Below are positions 1 to 9,718 of a stretch of 64,000 nucleotides of DNA, in pieces (the first letter of the stretch is position 1; each line of letters starts with the position of its first letter). A program made the translations under genes and the position numbers. The notes below the pieces were generated by a model, which was given only the letters and a program-made list of their open reading frames with translations, searched no databases and had not been told where the DNA came from. Source of the DNA: Endozoicomonas sp965196975 (GTDB lineage: Bacteria > Pseudomonadota > Gammaproteobacteria > Pseudomonadales > Endozoicomonadaceae); NCBI RefSeq assembly GCF_965196975.1, contig NZ_OZ239981.1:1922001-1986000 (forward strand). The letters run 5' to 3'.

Positions 1-2692
1 CACCAATATTATTGCCACTGGCATTGGCACCACTTTCCACCACTTCCAGCTTGAAGCCACTCTGGTCTGAAATGAAATCCGACGTTGAGGTGGGCATATC
101 AAAGCGGAACTCAGTGCCACCGGGCAATGCTACACCGGACTGGTTGGTGATTTTGAGGGTTGGGTTCAGAGGATAGTTCTGATCGCCTTCCTTGAAGCCA
201 TAGACAGCGACATCAACCCCCACAGCCTCCTCTGGCATAACCCGGCTGGTACGACGATCACCGTAGGGTTCTGCATTGACAAACTGCTCATAAGCCAATG
301 AGGTCAGCGTTGTACCAAAACCGTACTCCCCTTTCTCAGCATCCCAACCGTAATCACCGGCCAGCTCCCAGAACATGATCCCGCCAATGTCATTATCGAT
401 CACGTACTGAACTTTGGTTGCCATGGACTCTTCGTCTTCCATGGATAAGAACACCTGTTTGTCCGCATTCCACAGCCATGGGGCGACGGCAACACTGTCG
501 TAATAGCGCTGGTAACGCCCCTTCAGCTGATGATCCGGATTACTCTCCGGGTTCAGCCCCCAGTCCCTCAGGTAACTCGGCACAATGTTTTGCTCAAGGT
601 TTTTGGCATGCCACAGCGGGTTGGAGCCAGCACCCATCTCATTGCCATTTTCATCCTTGTCATGCCACATATTGTCAATACCGGTTGCTCCATAGCCACA
701 CTTGGCACTGCCTCCAGTACCCACTGGGCAATCAGCCTGACTGGGCAGAGGACCACGCCCGTTCAACCCATAATTACCACCGGTAACACCCTGCCAGCCA
801 CGGGTATAGTAAGGAATACCGATATTGATTCGACCCGCCTGCATGGCACCACGGAAGTATTTCACCGCCCAGTCCGTATTCAGGTAACCGATTCCACCAT
901 ACTGCTCAGTGCCATAAACATTAGCTGATGCCAGCTCTGCATCTTCACCGGTGTCAAACAGGGCAGCGTTATGCCCCACATACTCATTCCAGGCACCGTG
1001 TAGCTCGTAGGACATGATGTTTACATAGTCCAGGTACTGAGTAACCTGGAAGGTTTCCATGCCTCGAAGCAGGTAGCCTGAGGATGGGGATGCAATGGTC
1101 AGCATGTAATGCTTACCGTCTTCTGCTCCAGCAGCATCCAGCTTTTCTCGAAGTGTTTTCATCAACTCAACATAAGAGTTCATCAGGCTGCCACGCAGAG
1201 CATTGGCGATCTGGAAGTCCAACGGGTTTCCGGCATCGTTCATGGATGTCGGGTATTCATAGTCGATATCCGCGCCATCAAAGCCTTAGTCCCGCAGGAA
1301 TTCAACGACAGAATCAGCAAAGGTGTTGATGCCCTGGTAATTGATGCTGCCATCCGCATTGGTGGTCATGGTATAGAAGCCACCGCTGTCGACACGATCA
1401 CCATTGTCGTCAAAGTAGCCACCGGTTTCCGCCCAGCCGCCAACCGAGATCAGAGTTTTCACATCCGGGTATTGCTGCTTGTATTTGTTCAGCAAATTAA
1501 AATGCCCCTGGTATGGATAGTCAGGAGACATCTCCGCACCTTCAACCCCAGGCCACAGCATGCCGGTTGCAGGATTTTCAGGGTTGTCTGGATTACCGAT
1601 AGAGATCCGGTTTTCACTGTTGACATGAGCAAAGGCGTAGTTGATATGAGTCAGTTTATCCCAGGGGATATCGTCTACGAGATAAGCTGGCTGGCCATTG
1701 GCGCCGTTCCGCCAGGCAGTAAAGTAACCAATGATACGGCGGGGATGATCAGCCCCCATTTTTTCCCTGCCCTGTTCATCATATACCGTACAGTAGGGTG
1801 TACTGACACCCGGTGTCTGATAGAGACCATCAGGACGGCAACTGCTGTCACCCGGTGGGGGAGGAACCACTTCACCAACATTGACTACGACGGTTTTTGA
1901 GGTGCTGGAGCCATTGTCGTTATCAGTAGCTACCGCTTTGATTTGCTGACGCCCTTCGGCAGCGACCCACTCCAGTGAGTAGGGTTCGGTACTGTCTTCT
2001 CCCAGAAGAACACTGTTGGCATAAAACGACACTTTACTGATAGTACCATCACGGTCACTGGCATCAGCGGTCAGAGACACCTGATCTCCCGGCTGGTATT
2101 CGGCACCATCAACCGGAGAGGTCAGAGTGACCTGTGGCAACTGGTTCTGCTCTACCGCCAAAACCTCAATAACCGATGCCGAAGAGCCACTGCTGGCGCC
2201 CTGGTCATCAATAGCCCTGGCAGAAATCGAATGAGACCCTACAACTGCACTCCAGCTCAGTGAATAAGGTGCCGTGGCATCCGATCCAGCCAAAGCATTA
2301 TTGACATAGAACTCAACTTTACTGACAGAACCATCTTCATCGGATGCATTTGCACGCAGTAAGACAGAATCTCCCTCTGTGTAAGTTACGCCATTTCCTG
2401 GCGCAGTCAGACTGACCTGCGGTGGCTTATTTTCTACTGGCGGAGGTTCAGTCCCGCTACAACTCCCCAGTAAAGTCCATTCCTGGTAAGCCGATGAAAA
2501 CTCTTCGGGATTATTTCCCTGTGTCCACCAGTTTGCCTGATAGGCTTTATTATTATGTTGAACCGTGTCACCGCCATTATAAGCGACAGTTGACTCCCAT
2601 GAGCCAAGTGGCGAGCAGTCATAAGCCAATGCCGAGACTGAGGTCACCATGGCTAAACTGCTCAGCGCAAACAGGCTGGATAGTCTAAACAT
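1..2692 (-). pseudogene. Secreted GH18 chitinase with CBM5/12 and Ig-like domains, in-frame stop; 3' end outside window
   Basis: Chitin-degrading exoenzyme. The N-terminus is a signal peptide (about residues 1-23, ending SALA) followed by a CBM5/12 chitin-binding module (about 25-77, Trp-rich, NWWTQGNNP). Two Ig-like repeats follow (about 87-180 and 185-272, each with VSLTAP/VTLTSP and KVxFYxN), then the GH18 barrel from about 310 (RRIIGYFTAWRN, LISVGGW). Codon 469 is TAA (bases 1286-1288 on the minus strand), immediately before the catalytic signature DGADIDYE. The same frame stays open from that stop to the window edge and encodes recognisable chitinase sequence (YVNIMSYE, GGIMFWELAGDYGWD, VMPEEAVGVDVAVYGF). 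One base change (TAA from a Tyr codon, as in the family pattern FLRxYGFDG) explains everything. Either the gene is inactivated, since the truncated product lacks the catalytic Glu, or the base is a sequencing error. A LacI-type palindrome lies upstream of the ATG. Confidence 0.88.
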
Positions 2693-2732
2693 GAATAGTT
2701 CCCAAAGAATGTAATAGTTCGTTTCACTTCAA

Positions 2733-2746
2733 TGAAACCGCTTTCA
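2733..2746. promoter_or_regulatory. LacI-family (cre-like) operator candidate upstream of the chitinase gene
   Basis: TGAAACCGCTTTCA, 41 bp upstream of the chitinase ATG, fits the general LacI/CcpA-type operator pattern TGWNANCGNTNWCA with a central CG. Immediately beyond it is a tandem pair of the 9-mer GGTTACATT (2753-2770). Sugar-responsive LacI-type regulators commonly control chitin and GlcNAc genes, so the placement is sensible. The regulator itself is not in the window. Confidence 0.4.
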
Positions 2747-2775
2747 GAAACCGGTTACATTGGTTACATTCTCAG

Positions 2776-3045
2776 ATGTCAGCCTTGCAGGCAATACAGC
2801 AAAGTGTGAAGTCGATTACGAAATTAGGTAAATATCAGAAGTCTGCCATGAAAATGCCTTTTCAGCCTGGAGACCAGGTAACCACACATTTCTATCCTGT
2901 TCAGAAAAACCGGCCCAGGACAGTCATTCGCTGCTACCGGTCCATTGACTGCCCATCTGGATGGCTGGTTGATACAAAAGACGACAGTGGAAAAATGCTG
3001 AAAGCACTGGATGCCAAGTGGTATACGCCGGTTGAACTGACTTGA
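2776..3045 (+). CDS. Small hypothetical protein
   Basis: 89 codons, divergent from the chitinase gene. I do not recognise the family. The core MPFQPGDQVTTHFYPVQKNRPRTVIRC...SGWLVDTKDDSGK...KWYTPVELT reads like a small SH3-like beta barrel: a PGD turn near the start and alternating hydrophobic residues. No signal peptide or membrane segment is visible. A second Met at 2848 would give a 65-residue protein starting right before that core, and neither start has a strong ribosome binding site. The next gene on the same strand begins 54 bp after the stop, so the two may be co-transcribed. Confidence 0.5.
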   Translation: MSALQAIQQSVKSITKLGKYQKSAMKMPFQPGDQVTTHFYPVQKNRPRTVIRCYRSIDCPSGWLVDTKDDSGKMLKALDAKWYTPVELT

Positions 3046-3099
3046 AACCAGCGAACACTGTTCCCAGATGAGTCGTCTCAAACACAGGAGCCAGAGGCC

Positions 3100-3801
3100 A
3101 TGACCAGCCTTCATTCCAAATTCCCTGTAGAGCAGCCAAAAACACTGAAAGACGCCCTGCAGCATTTAGAGAATATCCTGGGCAAAATAGATGAAAAAAA
3201 TACAAGACACGTTGTTGTTCGAATTGATAATGAAACCGAACACCAACCTGAACAAGATGAGTCACCAATACTGATCAAAAGCCGTGGCGAATTCACTTTT
3301 GGTTGCCCTTACATTTCTGCAGACAGCCTTGCTTTTGATGCCATCGAAAATGTACAGAAACGGATTTACGAAGACCCTCATAGTCCTGCGCCTATACTGG
3401 CAATGGATCAACATCGCTTTATGGCTGCCCGCTTTCAACTCAGACCCGGTAACATTCCAGAAGACAGCTGGCAGTTTGACATGATCATTACTGCTCACAG
3501 CATTCCAAAATACACTGGATCGAGTTACATCAAAGGCTCTCTTGAGTGGGTTGAATCAGGACTGTTTATCGAAGGAATTGCCATGGACTACAGTTATGGC
3601 AATAAAGGAAAATTGATTCCCGTCATTGCACTGGGAGAGCTACTTTTAGAACATTCGAAAGAACAAGTCATACTCAGAGACAGATGGTCCCTGTTCGAAC
3701 GGTTAAGATCACCCAGTAACGTCCCAATTCCTGCGCCAGATTTCAGCAAGCCAATAGGAAAGCCATGTACATGGTTAACAGGAAAAGCCAGGAAGAAATG
3801 A
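3100..3801 (+). CDS. Hypothetical protein, about 233 residues
   Basis: I do not recognise the family. The ORF has a ribosome binding site (CAGGAG) about 10 bases before the ATG and ordinary codon use. The product appears cytoplasmic: no signal peptide or membrane helix, a charged N-terminal third, and a mixed alpha/beta centre (SWQFDMIITAHSIPKYTGSSYIKGSLEWVESGLFIEG). The basic tail ends GKARKK. It follows the small unknown gene at 2776-3045 on the same strand and is followed by tRNA-Val on the opposite strand. Nothing in the surroundings points to a role. Confidence 0.6.
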   Translation: MTSLHSKFPVEQPKTLKDALQHLENILGKIDEKNTRHVVVRIDNETEHQPEQDESPILIKSRGEFTFGCPYISADSLAFDAIENVQKRIYEDPHSPAPILAMDQHRFMAARFQLRPGNIPEDSWQFDMIITAHSIPKYTGSSYIKGSLEWVESGLFIEGIAMDYSYGNKGKLIPVIALGELLLEHSKEQVILRDRWSLFERLRSPSNVPIPAPDFSKPIGKPCTWLTGKARKK

Positions 3802-3828
3802 TTGAATTATGATGAGAAAAAGAGAGTT

Positions 3829-3904
3829 TGGTAGTCGGTACTGGACTTGAACCAGCGACCCCCACCATGTCAAGGTGGTGCTCTACCAACTGAGCTAACC
3901 GACT
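3829..3904 (-). tRNA. tRNA-Val (GAC)
   Basis: Full cloverleaf on the minus strand. The acceptor arms AGTCGGT/ACCGACT pair perfectly, the D-arm is TAGCTCAGTTGGTAGAGCA and the anticodon loop TTGACAT gives GAC. The T-arm contains GGTTCAAGTCC, and the 3' ACCA (discriminator A plus CCA) is encoded. It lies 81 bp downstream of uvrB on the same strand. Confidence 0.95.
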
Positions 3905-3985
3905 GAAGTGGTGCGTATATTATCAATGCAGCTAAAAAATGCAACACTCCAATCGGCTTAATTCTAACAGGGTAAATACCTACTC

Positions 3986-5998
3986 TCAGTGTTTCAAAAC
4001 CTGCTCCCGAAGCATGGCAATTTCATCCCGGACAGCAGCAGCCTGTTCAAACTCCAGGTTACGGGAGTGCTCCATCATTTTTGCCTCCAGCTTCTTAATC
4101 GTCGCGGCCATGGTTTCTGGCGTCATAGGCACCTGATAGTCAGTTCGCGGCTCAGCCACACCTTTCTGGGATTTACTGCCTTTCTTCCTTCCGGGCACTA
4201 CAGCACCTTCAAGAATATCGGCCACCGATTTGAAGACGCCTTTTGGCGTAATGTTGTGTTTCTTGTTATAGGCAATCTGCTTCTTACGTCGCCGCTCGGT
4301 CTCACTGATTGCCCGCTCCATGGAACCGGTAATCCGGTCACCATAAAGGATCGCCCGGCCATTGATGTTTCGGGCAGCACGACCAATGGTCTGAATCAAT
4401 GAACGGTCAGAACGGAGAAAACCTTCTTTATCAGCGTCCAAAATAGTGACCAGAGAGACCTCTGGCATATCAAGACCTTCCCGCAGCAGGTTGATACCCA
4501 CCAACACATCGAAAGCACCAATACGCAGATCACGGATAATCTCTACCCGTTCCACTGTATCAATATCAGAGTGCAGGTAGCGTACCCGGACACCCTGCTC
4601 ATGCAGAAATTCCGTTAAATCCTCTGCCATGCGCTTGGTGAGTACAGTGACCAGCACCCGTTCTTCTTTGGCAACGGTTTTATGAATTTCCATGAGCAGG
4701 TCGTCCACCTGAGTAGTTGCTGGACGAACCTCAATTTCCGGGTCAACCAGACCGGTAGGCCTGACCACCTGATCAACCACCTGCCCCTGGTTCTCTTCTT
4801 CATATTTACCAGGAGTTGCAGAAACAAAAATAGTCTGCGGCCGTCGCCCTTCCCACTCTTCAAACTTCATGGGTCGGTTATCCAAAGCAGAAGGTAAGCG
4901 GAATCCGTATTCCACCAGTGTCTCTTTTCGAGAGCGATCCCCTTTATACATAGCACCGATCTGCGGCACAGTGACATGGGATTCATCAATCACCAGCAGC
5001 GCATTGTCCGGAATATAATCAAACAGGGTGGGTGGTGCCTCCCCGGGTTTATTACCGGAAAGATAGCGGGAATAGTTCTCAATACCCGTGCAATAACCCA
5101 GCTCAATCATCATCTCCAGGTCAAACTGCGTTCGCTGCTCAAGACGCTGAGCTTCCACCAGCTTATTGTTATCGCGCAAAACCTGGAGCCGATCCACCAG
5201 CTCGACCTTAATGGCTTCTACGGCATCCAGGATGGTTTGCCTGGGCGTCACATAATGAGTTTTTGGATAGATGGTCGCCCGGGGTAGCTTTCTCAACACC
5301 TCACCGGTTAGCGGGTCAAACTCACTGATGGACTCCAGCTCATCGTCAAAAAGCTCTAAACGAACAGCCTCTTTTTCCGATTCTGCCGGAAAGATATCAA
5401 TCACATCACCACGAACACGATAGGTTGCCCGCCGAAAATCCGCATCGTTTCGAGTGTATTGCAATTCCGCCAGTCGACGCAGAATGGTTCGCTGATCAAC
5501 CCTGTCGCCACGATCCAGATGCATCATCATTTTAAGATAAGACTGAGGATCACCCAGGCCATAGATGGCCGAGACCGTAGCTACGATAATGGCATCCTGC
5601 CGCTCCATCAGGGCTTTGGTGGCAGAGAGACGCATTTGTTCAATATGCTCATTAACCGACGCATCTTTCTCGATGTAGGTATCTGATGTGGGTACGTAAG
5701 CTTCTGGCTGATAATAGTCATAGTAGGAGACAAAATACTCCACGGCATTCTCTGGAAAAAACTCCTTAAACTCACCATAGAGCTGTGCGGCCAGTGTTTT
5801 GTTATGGGCCATGATGATCGTCGGCCGTTGGATTTTCTCGATCACATTGGCAACCGTGAATGTCTTGCCGGATCCGGTTACCCCCAGCAGGGTTTGACAG
5901 GCCAGGCCAGCATCAATGCCCTTGACCAGTTGCTCAATAGCAACCGGTTGATCACCAGCAGGACTGAAGCGGGAAGAAACTTTAAACGATCGACTCAT
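3986..5998 (-). CDS. uvrB: Excinuclease ABC subunit B (UvrB)
   Basis: DNA-damage recognition helicase of nucleotide excision repair. It is loaded by UvrA, inserts a beta-hairpin between the strands and recruits UvrC. 670 residues, the usual length. Walker A is GVTGSGKT at 39-46. The damage-probing beta-hairpin with its tyrosines lies at about 89-116 (YFVSYYDYYQPEAYVPTSDTY), and helicase motif II is VIDESHV. The Q-R-x-GR-x-x-R motif is IQTIGRAARN. A UVR domain occupies the last 35 residues (LEFEQAAAVRDEI). It is divergent from the aminotransferase gene. I found no convincing LexA box (CTG-N10-CAG) in the 299-bp upstream gap, so SOS control is not shown. Confidence 0.97.
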   Translation of the reverse strand: MSRSFKVSSRFSPAGDQPVAIEQLVKGIDAGLACQTLLGVTGSGKTFTVANVIEKIQRPTIIMAHNKTLAAQLYGEFKEFFPENAVEYFVSYYDYYQPEAYVPTSDTYIEKDASVNEHIEQMRLSATKALMERQDAIIVATVSAIYGLGDPQSYLKMMMHLDRGDRVDQRTILRRLAELQYTRNDADFRRATYRVRGDVIDIFPAESEKEAVRLELFDDELESISEFDPLTGEVLRKLPRATIYPKTHYVTPRQTILDAVEAIKVELVDRLQVLRDNNKLVEAQRLEQRTQFDLEMMIELGYCTGIENYSRYLSGNKPGEAPPTLFDYIPDNALLVIDESHVTVPQIGAMYKGDRSRKETLVEYGFRLPSALDNRPMKFEEWEGRRPQTIFVSATPGKYEEENQGQVVDQVVRPTGLVDPEIEVRPATTQVDDLLMEIHKTVAKEERVLVTVLTKRMAEDLTEFLHEQGVRVRYLHSDIDTVERVEIIRDLRIGAFDVLVGINLLREGLDMPEVSLVTILDADKEGFLRSDRSLIQTIGRAARNINGRAILYGDRITGSMERAISETERRRKKQIAYNKKHNITPKGVFKSVADILEGAVVPGRKKGSKSQKGVAEPRTDYQVPMTPETMAATIKKLEAKMMEHSRNLEFEQAAAVRDEIAMLREQVLKH

Positions 5999-6297
5999 GC
6001 TACCCTTCCATCTGGAGCAGAAAAAATTTTGCTAACGGTAACTGACAAACGGATGTCAACAGATCACCGTATTGTGTATGATGCCTTCTGTTGTTCGCAT
6101 GACGGATACTCGCTACTCATCACCGTTATACTACAGGTATTGGTAGATAGTTTCCGCCATAGGGAGTCTAACCAAACCAGCATAATTGCTTCCACTGACT
6201 CCCCAGGCAAGATGCCACCTAGCGAATTTCTCCGGCCAATAGCGGAAGGCAAACAGCATTATAATTCTCAGTGTTACAACCATAAACGAGGAAAACT

Positions 6298-7476
6298 GTG
6301 ACTGGTCATCCATCCCAACGCGTACAAATGGTCAAGCCATCTCCAACTCTGGCTGTCACCGCCAAGGCTGCCGAACTGAGAGCTGCCGGACATGACATTA
6401 TTGGCCTGGGCGCCGGAGAGCCCGACTTCGACACACCGGAGCACATTAAGGCTGCAGCGGTAAAAGCCATCGCTGAAGGGAAAACAAAATACACCGCCGT
6501 GGATGGAACCACCGAGCTTAAGCAGGCGATTATTGACAAATTCAAGCGTGATAACGGTCTTGAATACGGTCAAAGCCAGATTCTGGTTTCCTGTGGCGGC
6601 AAGCAGAGCTTCTTCAACCTGGCTCTGGCTCTACTGAATAAGGGCGATGAAGTCATTATTCCAGCCCCTTACTGGGTATCTTACCCAGACATGGTGGTCA
6701 TCGCCGAGGGTGTCCCGGTTATCGTAGAAGCCGGCTTGGAAAACCGCTTCAAAATCACGCCAGAGCAACTCGAAGCTGCAATCACGGACAAAACCAAACT
6801 GGTCGTACTCAACAGCCCCTCCAACCCAACCGGAACCGCTTATACCCGCAAAGAGCTTGCGGCCTTGGGCGAAGTGCTCAAAAAGCACCCGGATGTAATG
6901 GTGGCAACCGATGATATGTATGAGCACATCCTCTGGACTGAAGCGCCTTTCTGCAACATTCTGATGGCCTGCCCTGAGCTATACGAACGTACAATTGTTC
7001 TCAATGGTGTATCTAAGGCTTACTCCATGACCGGCTGGCGTATTGGTTATGCTGGCGGACCGGAGTGGCTGATCAAGAACATGAAGAAGATCCAGTCCCA
7101 GAGCACATCCAACCCCTGCTCTATTGCTCAGGCAGCAGCCGTGGCAGCACTGAATGGACCGCAGGATTGCGTGAAAGACATGCTCAAGGTGTTTAAAAAC
7201 CGCCATGACTACGTTGTTGGCCGACTCAATCAGCTACCAGGCGTCAGCGCTATCGAGGGAGACGGCACTTTCTACGCTTTTGCTGATTTCAGTGAAGCGA
7301 TGAAGAAGCTGGGTTTTGAAAAAGACACAGACCTCGCAGCTCTCTTTCTGGAAAAAGGCGTTGCTCTGGTTCCCGGATCCGCTTTTGGCTCTGACGGCTG
7401 CATGAGACTCTCATTCGCGACCAGCGATGAAGCATTAGAGAAAGCTCTGGACAGACTTCAACAAGCTTTGTCCTGA
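6298..7476 (+). CDS. Class I aminotransferase, aspartate aminotransferase type (subgroup Ib)
   Basis: PLP-dependent transaminase interconverting aspartate/2-oxoglutarate and oxaloacetate/glutamate. It has 392 residues with a GTG start, preceded by GAGGAAAA at good spacing. The N-terminal VKPSPTLAVTAKAAELRAAGHDIIGLGAGEPDF is the Ib-type aspartate aminotransferase signature. The PLP lysine is K240 in NGVSKAYSMTGWRIGYAGGP. NSPSNPTG (172-179) and the C-terminal MRLSF Arg are also present. Pseudomonas has a homologous aminotransferase in the same position beside uvrB and tRNA-Asn. Substrate range cannot be settled from sequence: some members also take aromatic amino acids or prephenate. Confidence 0.9.
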   Translation: MTGHPSQRVQMVKPSPTLAVTAKAAELRAAGHDIIGLGAGEPDFDTPEHIKAAAVKAIAEGKTKYTAVDGTTELKQAIIDKFKRDNGLEYGQSQILVSCGGKQSFFNLALALLNKGDEVIIPAPYWVSYPDMVVIAEGVPVIVEAGLENRFKITPEQLEAAITDKTKLVVLNSPSNPTGTAYTRKELAALGEVLKKHPDVMVATDDMYEHILWTEAPFCNILMACPELYERTIVLNGVSKAYSMTGWRIGYAGGPEWLIKNMKKIQSQSTSNPCSIAQAAAVAALNGPQDCVKDMLKVFKNRHDYVVGRLNQLPGVSAIEGDGTFYAFADFSEAMKKLGFEKDTDLAALFLEKGVALVPGSAFGSDGCMRLSFATSDEALEKALDRLQQALS

Positions 7477-7562
7477 TTGGCTGTTTGTACTGAGTACCAG
7501 CTTCTGGTACTCAGTAACTTGACAGGCATATTAAGAGAGGTATCATTTAACACACCTTTTGA

Positions 7563-7638
7563 TCCCCGATAGCTCAGTTGGTAGAGCAAATGACTGTTAA
7601 TCATTGGGTCGCTGGTTCGAGTCCAGCTCGGGGAGCCA
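7563..7638 (+). tRNA. tRNA-Asn (GTT)
   Basis: Acceptor arms TCCCCGA/TCGGGGA pair, the anticodon loop CTGTTAA gives GTT, the T-arm is GGTTCGAGTCC, and the 3' GCCA is encoded. It marks the left border of the AT-rich island at 7.6-12.1 kb: the neighbouring convergent gene ends only 13 bp from its 3' end. I found no repeat of the tRNA 3' end at the other side of the island. Confidence 0.95.
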
Positions 7639-7651
7639 AACTGCCTAGCAA

Positions 7652-8908
7652 TCACATCGCTTCTTTCGTTTCAACAACCGCAGTTTTAAGCTTTAAAGCA
7701 CTACCATCTAATTCAGCATCCACTCTGCAGCTGACTTCTCTTTCGTTCGATACGCTTTGTCTTGAATCAAGTTTGATAAACGTAATTGGTGAACTCTTGA
7801 AACAGAAAGAGACTTCAAGCTCTCCACTGGGTCGCTTTTCCACAGTTAACACGGATCCTTTGATAGCCTCCCCCACTCTAACATCATAAACAGGAGCAAC
7901 AGCTTGAGAACCTCTGCCATAAAATATCTCTCGACCAAACTGTTCAGAAATTTTTATACGCGCTCTCTCTAAACACTGACGAGACACCTGAGCCAACCCC
8001 AAAAGCAGACAATCTCTGTATTGACTAAAAACAGTATCACCTGCTTGCCGCATCATCTCATCAAACTGCCCTGAACAAACCTTTAAAAGCTGAGATGGAA
8101 TAACAGCGCCTCCTTCTTTATCTTGACCCAAAAGTATTTTAAAAAATGGTTCAGGTGAACTTTGCCAAATAGAAGCACCATTTTCTTTAAGTATAAAATT
8201 TATGTCCCCACTACCAGCAAAACATTGCCAGAACTCTTGATTAACCTTGCTGGATATATCCTCCCCCACGTTCAACTTAAATGGAGTCAATTCGTCAGAG
8301 TTAAAAACGAGTTTTACCCCCTGATGCTTAATGGAATCAGCTATAAAACTATCAAATGCACATTTCACTCTTTCTAATAAACGTTCCTTAAAATCACTTG
8401 AAAGATGATCACGCTCTAATGAATCCAAGTACCCAACCAGGAGACTATATTCTCCGCCAATTGTATTACGTTCAGGGTCTTTATTCACACGGTTAAAAAG
8501 CAAACGAATCAGACTGTTTCGGAAAAATACTTCCTTAGCACACAGCAATAAATCACACAGCTCATCAACATTTGCGTATGTATCAATTAAAAGTTGTTGC
8601 CAAAGCCCAGAAAGTCGTACTACCTCAGATACAGCATATTCATCATCCGAAATTATTTTTGTATCCAAGACTTCCCTTTCCCTTAAGGATACTCCTTGCT
8701 GGTCACCCTCTTCATACATTACGATCCAATTTTGGTACGCTGGAGATAGGATAACCGAATCAACAGGCACCTCAGCAACCTCAAGACCAGACATCTTTGG
8801 CCGCTGCTGATGCCCCCAAATGCGACGATCAACCCCGTTAACAAGCTTTGTGGGAGCAAGAACTACTTGACTATCTGGAGAAATATTTACGTCAGATGTG
8901 GAATCCAC
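7652..8908 (-). CDS. Hypothetical protein, 418 residues, island gene
   Basis: I do not recognise this protein. It has no signal peptide or obvious transmembrane helix. The middle is helical (LLIDTYANVDELCDLLLCAKEVFFRNSLIRLLFNRV; ERLLERVKCAFDSFIADSIK). The last 70 residues look like beta strands (VYDVRVGEAIKGSVLTVEKRPSGELEVSFCFKSSPITFIKLDSR, then REVSCRVDAELDGSALKLKTAVVE). It is more AT-rich than the flanking housekeeping genes and lies between tRNA-Asn and the IS66-disrupted gene, which suggests horizontal acquisition. The ATG at 8908 is the only reasonable start, with no strong ribosome binding site. An effector or surface-related role is possible given the position but is not supported by any motif. 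Confidence 0.6.
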   Translation of the reverse strand: MDSTSDVNISPDSQVVLAPTKLVNGVDRRIWGHQQRPKMSGLEVAEVPVDSVILSPAYQNWIVMYEEGDQQGVSLREREVLDTKIISDDEYAVSEVVRLSGLWQQLLIDTYANVDELCDLLLCAKEVFFRNSLIRLLFNRVNKDPERNTIGGEYSLLVGYLDSLERDHLSSDFKERLLERVKCAFDSFIADSIKHQGVKLVFNSDELTPFKLNVGEDISSKVNQEFWQCFAGSGDINFILKENGASIWQSSPEPFFKILLGQDKEGGAVIPSQLLKVCSGQFDEMMRQAGDTVFSQYRDCLLLGLAQVSRQCLERARIKISEQFGREIFYGRGSQAVAPVYDVRVGEAIKGSVLTVEKRPSGELEVSFCFKSSPITFIKLDSRQSVSNEREVSCRVDAELDGSALKLKTAVVETKEAM

Positions 8909-9106
8909 ACTACAGCCTCATGCGCTTACATTCATATGGAAAGACAAGAAAAAGCAACATGAGTTCAACAGAAAGCAGCTAAACGTGTGCAACGAGCATT
9001 TTAATTATATAAAACTAAATATAAAAAAAGCCGACCTGAAGCGCTGTTAAAAACGACTATCAAGTCAGCTAATTATTGATACCTAATATTAAGTACAAAT
9101 ATTTAA

Positions 9107-9718
9107 CTAGCTCACATTAACACGCAGGTTGTCACCATACTGCCAATCAGGATTAGCTCGCTCGCTATCCGCAGTATCGTACCTGACAAATTTACACTCA
9201 GATCCTGTAAATCCTCTGACACGAAGTTCATAACTGTTACTATCTGCAACTTTGGTTAACTTCCTAGTGGAATCCTCCAAAGACCAATGATTATCATCAC
9301 TGACAAGGTAATAGTCACTTTGTTCACTATCATCAGTAATAGTAAACTTGGTAACTTCATCAGCAATTTCGACAGGTTTAGTATTGAAATAACTGACCGC
9401 CTTGTAGCCTGCATAGGCTAACGAGACTGCACCAGCAACAGGCATGATATAGGGCATGACTACTGGTATTGCAGTAACAACGGCCGTAGGCAGGGTAGCA
9501 GCAGCTGGCAGTGCACTAAGCCCTGCTTCAGTTGCCGCACCACCCACTACGGGTATTGCAGCTTTCACAGTCGTCACTATAAATCTTTTCAGCATTGCCA
9601 GCTTGGATGAATCACCTTCATGCCCTGAAACAGCATCCTGATATCTTTCAATCTTAAACTCGCGATTAACATCTTGACTTTGAAATCTAACTGTATTTTG
9701 AATGTAACTATTCAGCAC
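9107..9718 (-). pseudogene. Hypothetical membrane-inserting protein, 5' end displaced by an IS66 insertion
   Basis: Unknown family. Residues about 45-115 form a long Ala/Gly/Val/Pro-rich hydrophobic stretch (KAAIPVVGGAATEAGLSALPAAATLPTAVVTAIPVVMPYIMPVAGAVSLAYAGYKAVSYF), like a paired-helix membrane insertion region. The C-terminal 90 residues look like a small beta domain. The original gene was cut by the IS at 9704-11302. Removing the IS and one 8-bp target copy restores a start at 11328 with ribosome binding site AAGAGAG, reading MKMEPVIQNTVRFQSQDV in the same frame. In the present sequence the IS terminus itself supplies GTG (9716-9718), so a nearly full-length product starting MLNSYIQ could still be made if the IS provides transcription. 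Confidence 0.6.

Noticed and set aside
5999..6297. LexA box upstream of uvrB
   Set aside because: No CTG-N10-CAG with acceptable spacing was found in the gap.
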